NCBI GenBank assembly: GCA_963678705.1
Contig: OY783207.1
Location: 9,052,001 to 9,116,000 of the forward strand
Length of the DNA: 64,000 nt
Direction of reading: 5' to 3'
DNA from: Panorpa germanica
Taxonomy: Eukaryota > Arthropoda > Insecta > Mecoptera > Panorpidae
Within the stretch, counting starts at the first letter, position 1, and each line of letters begins with the position of its first letter. Below are positions 37,701 to 47,178 of the stretch, one piece after another. A program made the position numbers and the translations under genes. Below the pieces are notes generated by a model. The model worked only from the letters and a program-made list of their open reading frames with translations, ran no database searches and was not told the DNA's origin.

Positions 37701-40043
37701 AATAAAAGAAATGTAAATTAACCCTGCGTGTGAACACTATATTGAGGGGACAGTTGAGTTTTTCTAAGCTTTCAAAAAATCTGAAAAAATTCTAGATTAC
37801 TTCTTGAAATGTCTATGGTCCAGAAGTTGCCAAAGTCCAACTGTTGTTAATAAAAATTCAGAAATACTGAAAAACGGAATATTGTTAAAAAATTCATAAC
37901 TTTATAACAAATAAATATTAAGAAAAACTGTTGTGGACCTTTTTACCTTAGACTATAAGCTTTCGAAAGAATGTAGTGTCTTTGCCGTGAGTTTCACTAC
38001 CTAGATTTTTTGGGGGGTATAGTTGAAGGGCGGTTTGTACTCATGAGAGAGAAATAGAAATTTGAAATTTCAACGGTTCCTTAAAAGACCCAGTGTAGAC
38101 ACGCAGGGTTAATGAAAGGTCGGAAATACAATCTAAAAATATACATTTAAGGTTAAAACTTAATTCTGCAATATCATATAACATAACTGTATTGGGAGTG
38201 GGGGCAGTATGCACTCCTCTTCTTAACTTCATTTTATTTTCAAAAGTATAAATATTTTATTTTTATAACTCAAGCGTGAATCCGAGGAAACATAAAATTC
38301 AAAAACACCACTAAAACTTTTTACTTATAGAATAATAAGTTTTATTCAACAATAAGTTTTATTTTTGGCATATGACAAACAACTTTTTGAATAGTGTTGT
38401 TTTCGTTCCGTTTACAAAACTACTAAACCCAAAACGTTCGTACGTTTGTTTTCTTTCTTCTGAATATTATTTACGATGCGCAGTTATTCCAGCTATTATC
38501 CTGGAACACGGAACACGGTCTCTGTTCTTACTGTCTACTTCTTCGGATTATGGGTTGATCTTTACCCCCTGTGCCACCATTAAATCTGTCGCTGGACGTT
38601 GTCTGAGGACTTAACTTAGAATTATTATCGTTATCGCATATTTATCTCAATTTATGGTGACGTTACTGAATTTCCTGGGTGCGATAACAATAAGATTTCG
38701 TTTAGATATATTATTACTAGTTTTAAAGTTACGTCTTTCAATTTATTGCAACGCCAACATTCCTTAAAGAAGAGAGTTTTCGGTTCTGAGAAGCCTCAAA
38801 AATAATTATGTGCCATGAGACATATTTTTCTTTAAAAGTTTGTATATAAATATTAAGTTAAAGGGAAACACTATGGTAATACTCTCAAATTTCAACTCAA
38901 TCCGATTAAAAATGATAAGGCTAGGAGAGACACCATTTTGGGCGACTACCAATACACCATTTTAAGCCGAAAAAACTTTGAACATACTTATGTATAAAAA
39001 TATCTTATAAAAAGTAAGAAACAACTCAATTCAACGCGTAAGCGTATTTTTAATTGCTTTGTAATAACTGATGACAGTAATTTATTGGTTTTTTAATTGG
39101 AACGTAATGATCGGCTGCATACGCTATACCGTTGGCAACTTCACATAACATGTAATCGACCAACGACCGATTTTCATGCAGGTCCAGCTGCTGATAAAGC
39201 AATTACTATGTAAAGTGCGTACCCGATGAATTGATAATTCTGTAAACAATTAATTTAACATTTTTAAAACGACTTGTAATTACGGCACAACCATTTATGT
39301 TTTCAATACGTTGTTACGAAGAGGTATCCAGAAGAGTCTACAGTAATTTACGACACTTCGCATGTTTTCCTTATCCAACATCAATGTAATTTAATAATAT
39401 TTATACAGGGTCTTTCAATAAGAGGTTTCATTTTAAATTTCGCTCTATTTTTGAACTGTCAACATATAACCGTCGTTGTTTTGACATTTGGCAAGTAAAA
39501 ATTATGAGGTTTTCAGATATGGATCGATTCAATACCAAAAACGAAAAGAAAACAAAGAAAAGGGTCGTAAAGTTCGTTCTCGCACAGCTATAGTGAATTT
39601 AATCAATAAAACAAAGATTGTGATTCAAAACCAAGGTTCGAAAACGATCACAATATTTGGGGCGCAATATGTGTTAAAATTTCATGACAATCCGACCATT
39701 AGTTTACGACTTACAGTGCTTTTAATAACGCTACTTTTGCAATTTTCTGGCCGTGCTTTGTTAAACCATTGCTTTTTAATGTGAAATATTACCGGACAAG
39801 TGTTATTTGGACTCGGTACTTTTGGATACATAAGATATACAAAATTATGAATGTTTAATATTCATCCTTCATTAAAATACAAGGGGTCAGGGGTATTACG
39901 GTAAAATGATTGATAACATAATGAATATAATTAAATCATGTAATTTGAATAATTTATGATTATTTTGAACTTACCGGTTGCAGCCGTTCTTGTAGACTCT
40001 TTAACGATTCCTCCAGTTCCAAGATGCGCCCTTCCATTGCAAC
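22643..40043 (-). CDS. NCKAP5-like coiled-coil protein, C-terminal 435 residues
   Basis: Eight exons read from 40043 down to 22643: 39975-40043, 24768-24820, 24531-24612, 24166-24303, 23883-24084, 23124-23812 and 22643-22717, plus candidate exon 49840-49905 further upstream. All shown junctions keep frame with GT-AG borders. The first ~165 residues are Glu/Gln/Leu/Lys-rich coiled coil. They contain YEKCLDEVGRRVVAALLEQK and SLREEVISLKSRAKDLEDKN, then ALSALL, which I recognise as the conserved block of vertebrate NCKAP5/NCKAP5L. The rest is Ser/Thr/acidic and probably disordered, with DEGYSTMSSD and an acidic end DTDSEVFEETA. Vertebrate members are linked to Nck SH3 binding and, for NCKAP5L, to microtubules; neither role is demonstrated here. 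An in-frame ATG at the third codon of 39975-40043 could start a short isoform. Confidence 0.88.
23124..23812 (-). CDS. NCKAP5-like large Ser-rich exon (229 codons)
   Basis: Acceptor TGTTTTTGTAG, donor GCACAG|GTAATA. It begins with 2 nt completing a Gly codon. It encodes DLEDLIEEPENSLPLMSLRH onward, rich in Ser, Thr, Asp and Glu, with basic patches such as KTNRKPMRSKS. No globular domain is visible. The frame stays open for 689 bp in AT-rich DNA, which strongly supports coding. Confidence 0.92.
23883..24084 (-). CDS. NCKAP5-like exon: end of coiled coil and linker
   Basis: Acceptor ATATTTTTTAG, donor CCAG|GTAAAT. It encodes SLREEVISLKSRAKDLEDKN and ALSALL, then a Gly/Ser/Thr linker and DEGYSTMSSDIFCDFSKSF. 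It starts in phase 0 and leaves 1 nt for the next exon. Only 70 bp separate it from that exon. Confidence 0.92.
24166..24303 (-). CDS. NCKAP5-like exon with the family core block
   Basis: Acceptor ATTTTTTTGCAG, donor AAAAG|GTAAAT, 46 codons, phase 0. It carries MAQESLMLRLSQENKVLR and YEKCLDEVGRRVVAALLEQK. The second stretch is the most conserved part of the NCKAP5 family. Confidence 0.94.
24531..24612 (-). CDS. NCKAP5-like coiled-coil exon
   Basis: Acceptor CATCCGTTCTAG, donor CAGGAG|GTACAT. One base completes a Ser codon split with the upstream exon. It encodes MRRVAKQQERIALQISKEQR then ALAAAQE, typical heptad sequence. Confidence 0.92.
24768..24820 (-). CDS. NCKAP5-like short coiled-coil exon
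   Basis: Acceptor TTTATTTTCAG, donor TCCAG|GTAAAA, 53 bp. It encodes EALRSQEQEKSIEEKLS plus two bases of the next codon. The upstream intron is 15.2 kb. Confidence 0.9.
24889..25206. mobile_element. Diverged family A element (copy A4)
   Basis: The left end ATGGGCTTGTGAATTC, followed by ATTTTTTAGGGGTCGATT, pairs with the right end TTTATAGAAATTAAGACATGG. The interior differs from the family consensus and contains a GGCCCTGTATC...GGGGGGCCTC block, perhaps from another element. It lies 69 bp upstream of an NCKAP5-like exon acceptor. Confidence 0.6.
27405..27675. mobile_element. MITE family E, truncated copy 1
   Basis: Begins after TAA with GAGACCATCCATAAATTATG then TCACAAAAATTTC. An internal GTGACGTCACA recurs in the complete copy at 58252-58467. 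The right terminal repeat is not recognisable. Confidence 0.6.
27861..27927. repeat. (ATT)n microsatellite
   Basis: Interrupted run of ATT/TTA trinucleotides, about 67 bp. Confidence 0.9.
28266..28640. other. GC-richer open stretch in the intron, unresolved
   Basis: Composition is clearly richer in G+C than the flanks. The - strand is open for 65 codons (28463-28266), with a Gly-rich PPGGGTGGGYGDRVW, and the + strand is also open for a similar length. Neither frame has good splice borders or a recognisable domain. It could be an old exon, a regulatory island or a transposon piece. Confidence 0.25.
28985..29022 (+). repeat. Family A terminal fragment (copy A5)
   Basis: ATAGAAATTAAGACATGG then TTCACAAGCCCATT is the right terminus of the family. 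The body is missing. Confidence 0.7.
29747..30052 (+). mobile_element. Family A element, left half (copy A6)
   Basis: Starts ATGGGCTTGTGTCTTAATTT and runs through AGTGGGTTACTAG and AGTCATTTTGTCTCTTTAAT to ATAAATCTCTGCTATATC, then breaks off. A ~50-bp insertion after GTGACCTCACG separates it from other copies. Confidence 0.75.
31062..31834 (+). mobile_element. Family A element split by a Helitron (copy A7)
   Basis: Left part 31062-31297 starts TATGTCTTAATTTCTATAAA. Right part 31615-31834 resumes TGTATTTATATATCAAAATA and ends CACGTCATACAAAT. Removing 31298-31614 restores the sequence seen in copy A1 (CTGCTATA joined to TGTATTTA). The right terminus is missing. Confidence 0.85.
31298..31614 (+). 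mobile_element. Non-autonomous Helitron, 317 bp, complete
   Basis: Begins TCTTCTAATATATATAAA and ends GCCGGGACAGCTAG. Near the end, GCCAC and GTGGC can pair as the terminal hairpin. It sits between A and T of the host element without any target duplication. TC...CTRR ends, a 3' hairpin and A/T insertion are the defining Helitron features. The interior CTCCTAAACTACTTAACCG is a block I associate with lepidopteran Helitrons. It contains no Rep/helicase. Confidence 0.92.
32437..32680 (-). repeat. Purine-rich repeat, inverted partner of 32990-33480
   Basis: Purine-rich blocks such as GAGGATACAAGGAAGGCAGG are the reverse complement of pyrimidine blocks such as CTTGCCTTCCTTGTCTCCTC at about 33090. 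The ORFs in it are Ser/Leu/Pro-rich low-complexity reads, not genes. Confidence 0.6.
32990..33712 (+). repeat. Pyrimidine-rich degenerate repeat tract
   Basis: Dominated by CTTCCT, TCTCCT and CTTTAC motifs, with internal duplication (CTCTTACTTTACCATTTC and CTCTTCCTTTACTATTTT). The 136-codon open frame here simply reflects the lack of purines, which removes stop codons. It probably belongs to one repeat unit with 32437-32680. Confidence 0.6.
35740..36170. other. CpG-rich patch with a GTCGC microsatellite
   Basis: Includes ACGTCGCGTCGCGTCGCGTC (about 36019) and generally high CpG in AT-rich intron DNA. It could be a promoter-like region for an internal transcript of the NCKAP5-like gene. No exon with correct phase into 24820 was found. 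Confidence 0.25.
36395..36785 (-). mobile_element. Dispersed MITE-like repeat D, copy 2
   Basis: Inverted relative to 870-1072. It runs from TTGTTGTCAAAAAACA to CTGTCTTTCTGGTGTGAAAC. The outer AACTGTCTTTCTGGTGTG and the inner TGTTGTCAAAAAACA match the ends of copy 1. It is longer than copy 1 by about 190 bp. Confidence 0.6.
37722..38108. mobile_element. TTAA-flanked MITE, piggyBac-like
   Basis: The left terminus CCCTGCGTGTGAACACT and the right terminus AGTGTAGACACGCAGGG are inverted repeats. TTAA flanks both sides exactly (37718-37721 and 38109-38112). CCC termini and TTAA duplications fit piggyBac-derived elements. It is 387 bp long with no transposase. Confidence 0.82.
39408..39850 (+). 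pseudogene. Degenerate mariner-like element
   Basis: Opens with CAGGGTCTTTCAATAAGAGG then TTTCATTTTAAATTTCGC, as in the other mariner-like pieces. The frame that follows reads MRFSDMDRFNT, then after a shift RTAIVNLINKTKIV. These weakly resemble the N-terminal helix-turn-helix part of Tc1/mariner transposases, but the frame is broken and the catalytic part is not found. The assignment is tentative. Confidence 0.4.
39975..40043 (-). CDS. NCKAP5-like exon, upstream coiled coil
   Basis: Acceptor TGTGTCCGTAG, donor CAACCG|GTAAGT, 23 codons, phase 0 at both ends. It encodes VAMEGRILELEESLKSLQER and LQP, clear heptads. The ATG in GCAATGG is in a reasonable start context and could serve an isoform with a noncoding first exon. 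Confidence 0.88.
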
Positions 40044-41689
40044 CTACGGACACAAATAATATCAAATTAAAATAATTGCTCGCAGGTAATTGAAGTTTTT
40101 TAAAATACAATGTACAAAAAAAGTAAAGAATTTATTCCAGGTGTTGCAGGTGAAAAGCTGCAGAAGTTTTAGCTTGAGAGCATTGTACCAAATGCACACA
40201 GCGGTAGCGAACACGTGCGTGCTTTGATAATTATTGTAGAAATCAGAAAACTACTATCTATTACTGGCAAAAAATTGTTTTTGAAAAAGTTTTCGTCGAT
40301 GTTACACGACGCGAGTTGGTCTAGTTCCGCTGTTATGGGAAACTCTAATTCTTTTTTTAAAAAGCGTATAGCATTTAGTAAAAAGAAGAAGAAGAATTAT
40401 CCGTCATATTATTAATGAACGATACTCAGGATCATATTATGCGAGTTACTATCATATGCGAGTGATTGACATCAGTAGCTCGCATGCGAGTTATTGAAAC
40501 ATTTCTTGCTTTCAATGTCACTGGTCTTTACCCAGCAGGACGCTAACGCAAAACAAAATTCACAGCATTATCACTATCGTCAGCTACTCGCCTGTGTCAT
40601 AGCAGCTACTCATGACCGTTGACTGGTCGTGGTCAGTAGACAGCAGACAGTTACTGTCTCGCCTTTGCAGACTGTCAGGTCAGTAGCTTGCAGCGAGTAA
40701 CCGATCCTTTAGAGTTAATGAAAACGTGTTCTGTACGTTCATGATATATTTCTTTACATAAGTTTTACGCTGTGCATTGCATTCCTACGCACATACATCA
40801 TATCATGTTTTACCAAGGTGCACTACAATCTACAGAAAACCTGTAGGTTCAGCGATTATTATTATTTAGATCGTATCATTTCCAAAAAGGATTACAGAAC
40901 AGTAAGACTATCGTTATCGTAAATCTAATTTACCCATTACTACGTTCACAATAATAAGTCCGGTTCTTTATTACACTAAATGATATGGTTGACATTCTTC
41001 TTTTCGGGTAATTGGTTTGAACAATGGCGTGTTACTGTCACATATAACGAAACACTGAACACTGAACCAGGCTTAGTTTATTAAATGTATATAGTGTATT
41101 CAAATATATATTTATGTTTACATTTTTATTATAAGTCAGCCTGCTATTTATTTATAAAACAGGACTTAAGGAGATACACTTTCAAAATTTCCAGTCTGTA
41201 CGGTATTTAAGGATTTTTATTCTATTGTTTTTGTATCTTGTATTTAGTATCTTTTCATATAAAACACTCTAATACAACTTATATAGATATACAGAACATT
41301 TGTTTTATATGAGATGATACTCCTACGTTCTTGTTGGATCACTCTTTGGTTGGTTACGAATAGTTCTCATTTTAAAGATTTAAATTTAAAGTTATTTATG
41401 CGAGTTGAATTATGAAATCTTATACGAAGACACGACAATGCAAGATTTATGTTCGACAGGCATGAAAGTTAACTAAAAGACTTTTAAGTTTTTATTACAA
41501 AATAAAAACATTTTTTATCTTTGCAAAATATAAACTTCGGATATGTCAAATTAATATTAAACTTTTTATTTATTATTTTAATTTGATTTATTCATAACTG
41601 TATCACATGGGTTTGTGTTTTTAATAGACGAAATAGATGTGCACGATGAGAAAGTAACAAGAACGATAAGGGCCATAGGGCCTAATCAA

Positions 41690-41755
41690 CAGAAAAACAT
41701 AATATTTTCGTGAAAAGTTGTGATATTTAACAGCTCTTGCTGAAAGACCTTGTAC
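41690..41755 (-). repeat. Mariner-like terminal fragment
   Basis: CAGAAAAACATAATATTTTCGTGAAAAGTT and the end TTGCTGAAAGACCTTG match the right part of 1085-1315. Only about 65 bp remain. Confidence 0.35.
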
Positions 41756-42959
41756 TAATGGAATGTAGTGTTAAACGTGCACCAGTCAGTTTTAAAAGCA
41801 GTTAGCGCATTAGGTTTATCGAATGGAGCATGCAAGAGAAGGGAAGCAGTAGTGAAGTTATTTGCAGGTATGTTCTACAACACTACTAGCATTTCACTAA
41901 GTATTGACTTTTGAATCTACCACTGCTGATATGTTGACGATGAACCAAACATACAGATATCACTGCGCCTTTCTTTCTCTTTCTTCCATGCTTCATTCGA
42001 TAAATCCAATGCGTTGACTACATGATGATGACTACTAGACACCTACCATAATATAACTTAAATCATTCATAATGCTATGAACTAAATTAATATATTAATT
42101 GTTATAACTTGATTTTAATATTTATTTCAAGTTGTGATAATGTAGAAGTGTGTGTGTGTGGGGGGGGAGGGGTTGAAATGGAGTGAGGCACATCCAAGTT
42201 GTTTTTGATTGCTTGGTTAGGCAACGGTTAATTCGGCTCCGGCAAATAAACGTAAAAGAACGTTAAAGAAACGTCATCTCAACTTCAAATGAAAGCTAGA
42301 ACCTGCTTTACTTCTCTACTATTACACATCAAAGTTATATCATAGGATAAACAGTTTAACCAACCATATAGGAGCTATGTACCATTAGTGTATGTATTCA
42401 TATGAAATTAAATCACTTTTCATTTTCCGCTAAATAAATTGAATATATGTACTTGTAGTTCCTTTTACCCGTCAAAGTTGATCAACCTGTAAGTGACACG
42501 TGCAACACAAACATCCGACACGTGGGAAATGACATAGACGAATATTAAATAAGATCAAATCCTATCAGAATCCTTCAACAGCCTTTGCAAGACGTGACGA
42601 CAGTTTATTTCATTAATCAAACAAAATATTATCATCATCACATATTCAGTTTTCTTTGACATTTCACAAAGCTGATTCAATTCATACGAACTTTAAAGTT
42701 AATTTGATTCTATCACAAGATTGGTTGAAATTTTAATGAAATGCGAACATTAAGACATCATACGTCTTAAAAACTAAACATTTCAATGTTAATTAACGTT
42801 AAAGTGAAATAACAGGACGTTGTTTTGTAACTAATGTATTTTTAAAACCAATTAAATTTATAATAACCTAATAAAGATATTGTAGTATAAATAGAATGTA
42901 TATAAGTCCAGTAAAATTGTGACAAATCCGCTAAACATAAAATGTAAAAAACTTAAGGG

Positions 42960-43535
42960 CATATTTTCGATAATGTTTTTTGACGACACAGTTACTATAT
43001 AATTATTTCTATAATAACTACATGATAAAATGACATATGAAGAATACTTTGTGAAGTTCTCACAAATAAATATCAAGAAATGAGGCATTGACAGCGAATC
43101 TTCGCAGATGTCACAGAAAAAAGTAATATTGCGGTGCCACTCATAACTCATCACTGTATTTTCTGAAATCGAAAAACCAAAATGATTTCATTAGTTGATA
43201 AGTTTCTGCAGGTAACGTTGCCAAGTTTTTTTTCTTTTTATTGATTTTTCAATTTTTTACAGCACTTTAAAGTCAAAATACCGATTTTTCATGAAAAGAA
43301 TCAAGAATCAATATTTTAAAATACGTTAAAATTAAAAAATAAAAAAAAACTCGACAGTGTTACCTCGGTATTTATGTAAAGAAAGAGTGTGCAAAATTTC
43401 AAAAGAATCGGTCCAGTAGATTTTGAGCTAGAGAGAGCACCGACACTGACAATTTTACTCCAATCGACTCCAAATTTTCACACAATAAACTTAATATGTT
43501 GTACATTAATATAAATAAATAAAAAGTTGAGACCT
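42960..43535 (-). repeat. Repeat H, copy 1, with a short ORF
   Basis: Reverse-complement partner of 50508-51141. It carries a 98-codon frame starting MMSYEWHRN (43154 down to 42858). The frame follows an acceptor-like TTTTTCGATTTCAG. Internal CTCAAAATCTACTGGACCG and CTTTCTTTACATAAATACCG are shared with copy 2. The function of the peptide is unknown. Confidence 0.65.
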
Positions 43536-44246
43536 TACCTCCCTTTTAAGTACACATTGTAAAAAAATGTAGACGTCCCTTTCTTAGACGTTCAAATAAT
43601 CTTGTGGAAATTTTATTTTATTTTTTCGTACTTTGACTGCAGTAGCCATGGATAATAACATAGTTACGATTACTTGAATCGGTTTTATGTAATACATATA
43701 GCATAATACTAGTGTATCACCACACACAGCAGGTGGCACAGGATGCGATTCTAGATGTGCGGGGAGCAGAGGGGAAGCCTGCTCGAGCACAAAGAAAACG
43801 ATAGTGAAGTAACAATGATTGCATACTAAAATATGGAAGGAGTACATCGTATTCTGAACTCGTAGCATTATGTTCAAAGTGAAAGAGTGCAGTGTCCTGG
43901 AATAGTGGAAGATGCGCTTCTTGTCATGTGACGGAGTGAGTGGGGGACGGGAAACGGACCTGGTCGGCACGAGATATCAATTAAATCTAAATATTGTTTT
44001 TATAACAGAATATTTGAGGTTATAAATTTATGAAACATGGTCTTTAGATATATACTTGTCAGTTTGTTATGGTATGGGGCAAGGACAATGCCCTTATAAA
44101 TAATTCAACGATAATGTGAAGTCAATCTGGTTAAGTTTAGGGGTTAACGCCTCTTGTAGAGCCCTAATCTAACAAAAAAGAATTAAGACTTAATTTTTGT
44201 AACGCCGACTTATGGTAAGTTATATAAATGTGAAGAGAAGAAAAGC

Positions 44247-44265
44247 GGGGGGAGGGGGGGAGGGG
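44247..44265 (+). repeat. G-run, potential quadruplex
   Basis: Three long G tracts (6, 7 and 4) separated by single A residues. Similar runs occur at 42160-42172 and 50491-50507. Confidence 0.6.
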
Positions 44266-44515
44266 ACGGACTCATAATCGTGTTATGTATTGTGAAACAG
44301 CAACTGAGTTCGATCATCTGAGATCTACTTGATTTTTGAAGCAAGTAACTAAGAAATATTGGCTATGCTGGCAGTAACACATGTGTACGAGTAAACATAC
44401 AGATACCGCTAGCACTCACGTTTGATATTGTAGTACCACAATGCTATATCATTCACAGAGATTTCGTACGCAAAATTTGGACTCGATAGCTTAGTGGAAA
44501 ATATTGTAAAAATCA

Positions 44516-45207
44516 ATGAGCTTGTGAACCCATTTTTTAAGAGTCGTTTCTTTAACTTGTAATGGAAATAAAGAATAGTATGTGTATATTGGCGTGTATG
44601 AAAGTTGACGGACAATATAGTCCAAATCACGATAGATCGGCGGCGACTTATACTTAAAGGAGCAGTACAAATCTATAATACGATAAAGAATTTTATCTTA
44701 TTCATTTCTATATACATAATAGAAAAATAAGTGAGTCAGTGCTTTTTAGTTATATCGGCAGTTTATACCCCACAATTTGTTTTAAGTATGAGTCGCCGCC
44801 GAACTCTCGTAATTTGAACTATATAACTATATCAATTTGAATTTCCGCATGTTTTAACTATGCATAAGATGTCACAGAAGATGGTTATCATCGTATTATA
44901 ATACTTCATGGGATACACATGCAGCTGTTAGTAGAAAATGACGTATTATACATACACACACTCGTATGCGATTCTGTTCTATAAAAGGGAAGGAAAATTG
45001 TAGGATGTGACGTACTATGTATTGGAATTTTCTATAACGTTGAATCGCTTTAAAAAAAATAATAGAATGACTTTTTTAATTGTTAATATCTCCTAAAATA
45101 TAACGAGTTATTAATAAAAAATAATTGAACGTTTGAGATTCTGATAGCCAACATTATCAATATATAGTACAGTTTTGTAGAAATTAAGTTATGGTGTACA
45201 AGCCCAT
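44516..45207 (-). mobile_element. Diverged family A element split by MITE B2 (copy A8)
   Basis: Left end ATGAGCTTGTGAACCC, then ATTTTTTAAGAGTCG, down to GTTGACGGACAATATA. After MITE B2 it resumes and ends TTTTGTAGAAATTAAGTTAT then ACAAGCCCAT. It retains AATGACTTTTTTAATTG and AATAATTGAACGTTTGAG. It is more diverged than copies A1 or A3. Confidence 0.7.
44618..44822. mobile_element. MITE family B, copy 2, nested in family A
   Basis: Left TATAGTCCAAATCACGATAG and right CGCCGCCGAACTCTCGTAAT then TTGAACTATA, the same ends as 16017-16220. It is inserted at a TA in copy A8. Confidence 0.82.
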
Positions 45208-46090
45208 TGCAAAGTTTTGACCCTTGTGACTACAACCACTTAACAAAGATATGTTACATATACCAATTAAGTTTAATTGACCTCTTCAACTTTTTTTCCT
45301 TTTAAAAACTAGTTATAGTTAGTATAATAGCTCTCCCTCTTAAAGAAAAACTCATCTATATATACATTTTTGATAAAGTGTAATAATACTCAAAATAAAT
45401 AATTAAATCTTTAATTTTGTTTGTTACTTGTAATCGTATTTATCACAACAACTTTTCTTCGATTAGTGTAACTACATTCATTTCAAAACAAGTGTACTTT
45501 AAACAACAAGAAAACACCATTGTGTCTTACCATTTCTTAAGCTCATCATTTATGAATATAACTTTGAACCCAGCCCACTAGTTTAACTATAATTTCGGTA
45601 TTTATATACCAAACGAACTACTTTTTGTACTTTCAAGTATAGTTAACTGTTACAAAGCTACTAAATTATTTTCGGTTCGTTTTCCTGTTTGCCGTTAAAC
45701 TTTAGCTGGGTGCGTGACGAATGGACATTAAGTAGTACAACTAAGGAACTATATATCAATACAAAATGTTAGGTTCTATTGTATGCACATTAATATATTA
45801 AACAACTGGAGTTAACTTTCAGAATAAATATGTTATTACAACTATATTATATTATTATGTAATAATTAATAACAAGATCCCCCAGGGTGTGATCATCCCT
45901 GAAGTTTCAATACACGAATGTGGTTGTATGACAGATTGTCATAATGGGGTTGGTGTTTGCCATATAGGCTGAATTTAATGTTACCATTCAAAAACAAAAA
46001 TATTAAAAAGTTAAATTAAAAGTTATAAAATTATGTTAAATAAAAATTTATTCTCATAGCCCACTAACTGAAAAGCATATTATTCTTTAA

Positions 46091-46757
46091 GGGGGTTCTC
46101 CCGTGTGATGAGTTAAAAAAATCGTTTTTTTTTTCATAAATTTATTCCTTAAATTTTGTAGAAAACGCTGGAAAAGTGATTTTTTTAAATTCGAAGTCTT
46201 TATAAAGACACAGCAGCTAGAAGAAGAAGATGTTCGCAGCGCGTAGTTGAGTGGTAGGAACTTTAAACGCGTTTTACTGAAAACTGTGGTTTTCAAAGTT
46301 TACTTCATCATATCGCGAGATTGACCGATTTAGTTAAAACTTATTGGATAGACTCAGCACATGTAGACGCACGCAATGAATTAAAATCTTTCAAAAATTC
46401 CGAGTATTTCTAATTATTTCGAAACGAAAAAGTGAAAAAAAGTAATGAAATTTGAAACTTTTTTTTTCAGAAGTCTGCCAAAAACCCAATTTTCAATATT
46501 TTCAAATGATTCTATTTCATTCTATGCATTTAGGTCTATAGATAAAAACGCCGTTTTTTTTCTTTCTTTCTGATAAGCCAATCAGCCAAAATCGTGGAGG
46601 AAGTCAGCGCCCCTTTTTTTGAGGCAGGTATCTTCAGAGTGGTACAGCATACGTTCTAATGAAAATTTTTAAATGAAATTTGTTTTAAATAATTTTGACG
46701 TCAAATAAGATTATCAAAAAATGCTTAAAAAACAGGCGGTCACATGGAAGAACCCCC
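46091..46757. mobile_element. TTAA-flanked inverted-repeat element, 667 bp
   Basis: Left GGGGGTTCTCCCGTGTGATG, right TCACATGGAAGAACCCCC, with TTAA at 46087-46090 and 46758-46761. The interior is AT-rich and non-coding. The TTAA target suggests piggyBac mobilisation, although GGGGG termini are unusual for that group. Confidence 0.75.
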
Positions 46758-46867
46758 TTAATTCTGGCATTCGATTACACCAGTGTTTTCCGAGTTTAAC
46801 TGGTAAACGATAAAAGAAGAAATATTCTTTTAATCAAATTTAGCAATAGAAATATATATTTAAAAAA

Positions 46868-46972
46868 TCTTATCTCATGTTTATAATTATATTATTTATT
46901 TATTTATTATATATATACATATTATATATATATTATATATATTTATTATATATATATATATATATTATTATT
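46868..46972. repeat. TA-rich low-complexity tract
   Basis: Runs of TTAT and TATATA over about 100 bp; an apparent 67-codon frame here is only Ile/Tyr/Leu low complexity. Confidence 0.85.
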
Positions 46973-47178
46973 ATATTTCGTTTAAAACTTAAATGTTTAC
47001 TGTCTTACAAAAACCATCAAATAACCGACACGCAAATTAATAAAATTACGTTTATTAACGAACCGCTCCGCTTCCCTTAGCATTGGGGTGGTGGAACCTC
47101 AAGTGGATTTTAAATCACAAATATCTTGGGGTAATATTTCAAAGCATTTTGTGGTTACGAAAACCCATTGATACGTGA

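Larger units (their letters stand above)
24821..39974 (-). other. 15.2-kb intron of the NCKAP5-like gene
   Basis: Runs between a phase-0 donor (CCG|GTAAGT) and the TTTATTTTCAG acceptor. It holds family A copies at 24889, 28985, 29747 and 31062, a Helitron, a TAA-flanked MITE fragment, a TTAA-flanked MITE, pyrimidine/purine repeats and repeat D copy 2. Patches at 28266-28640, 33870-34480 and 35740-36170 are richer in G, C and CpG than the surroundings but give no convincing exon. Confidence 0.8.

Noticed and set aside
38372..38614. 80-codon + strand ORF
   Set aside because: No recognisable domain, no splice signals, and it lies in transposon-rich intron DNA.
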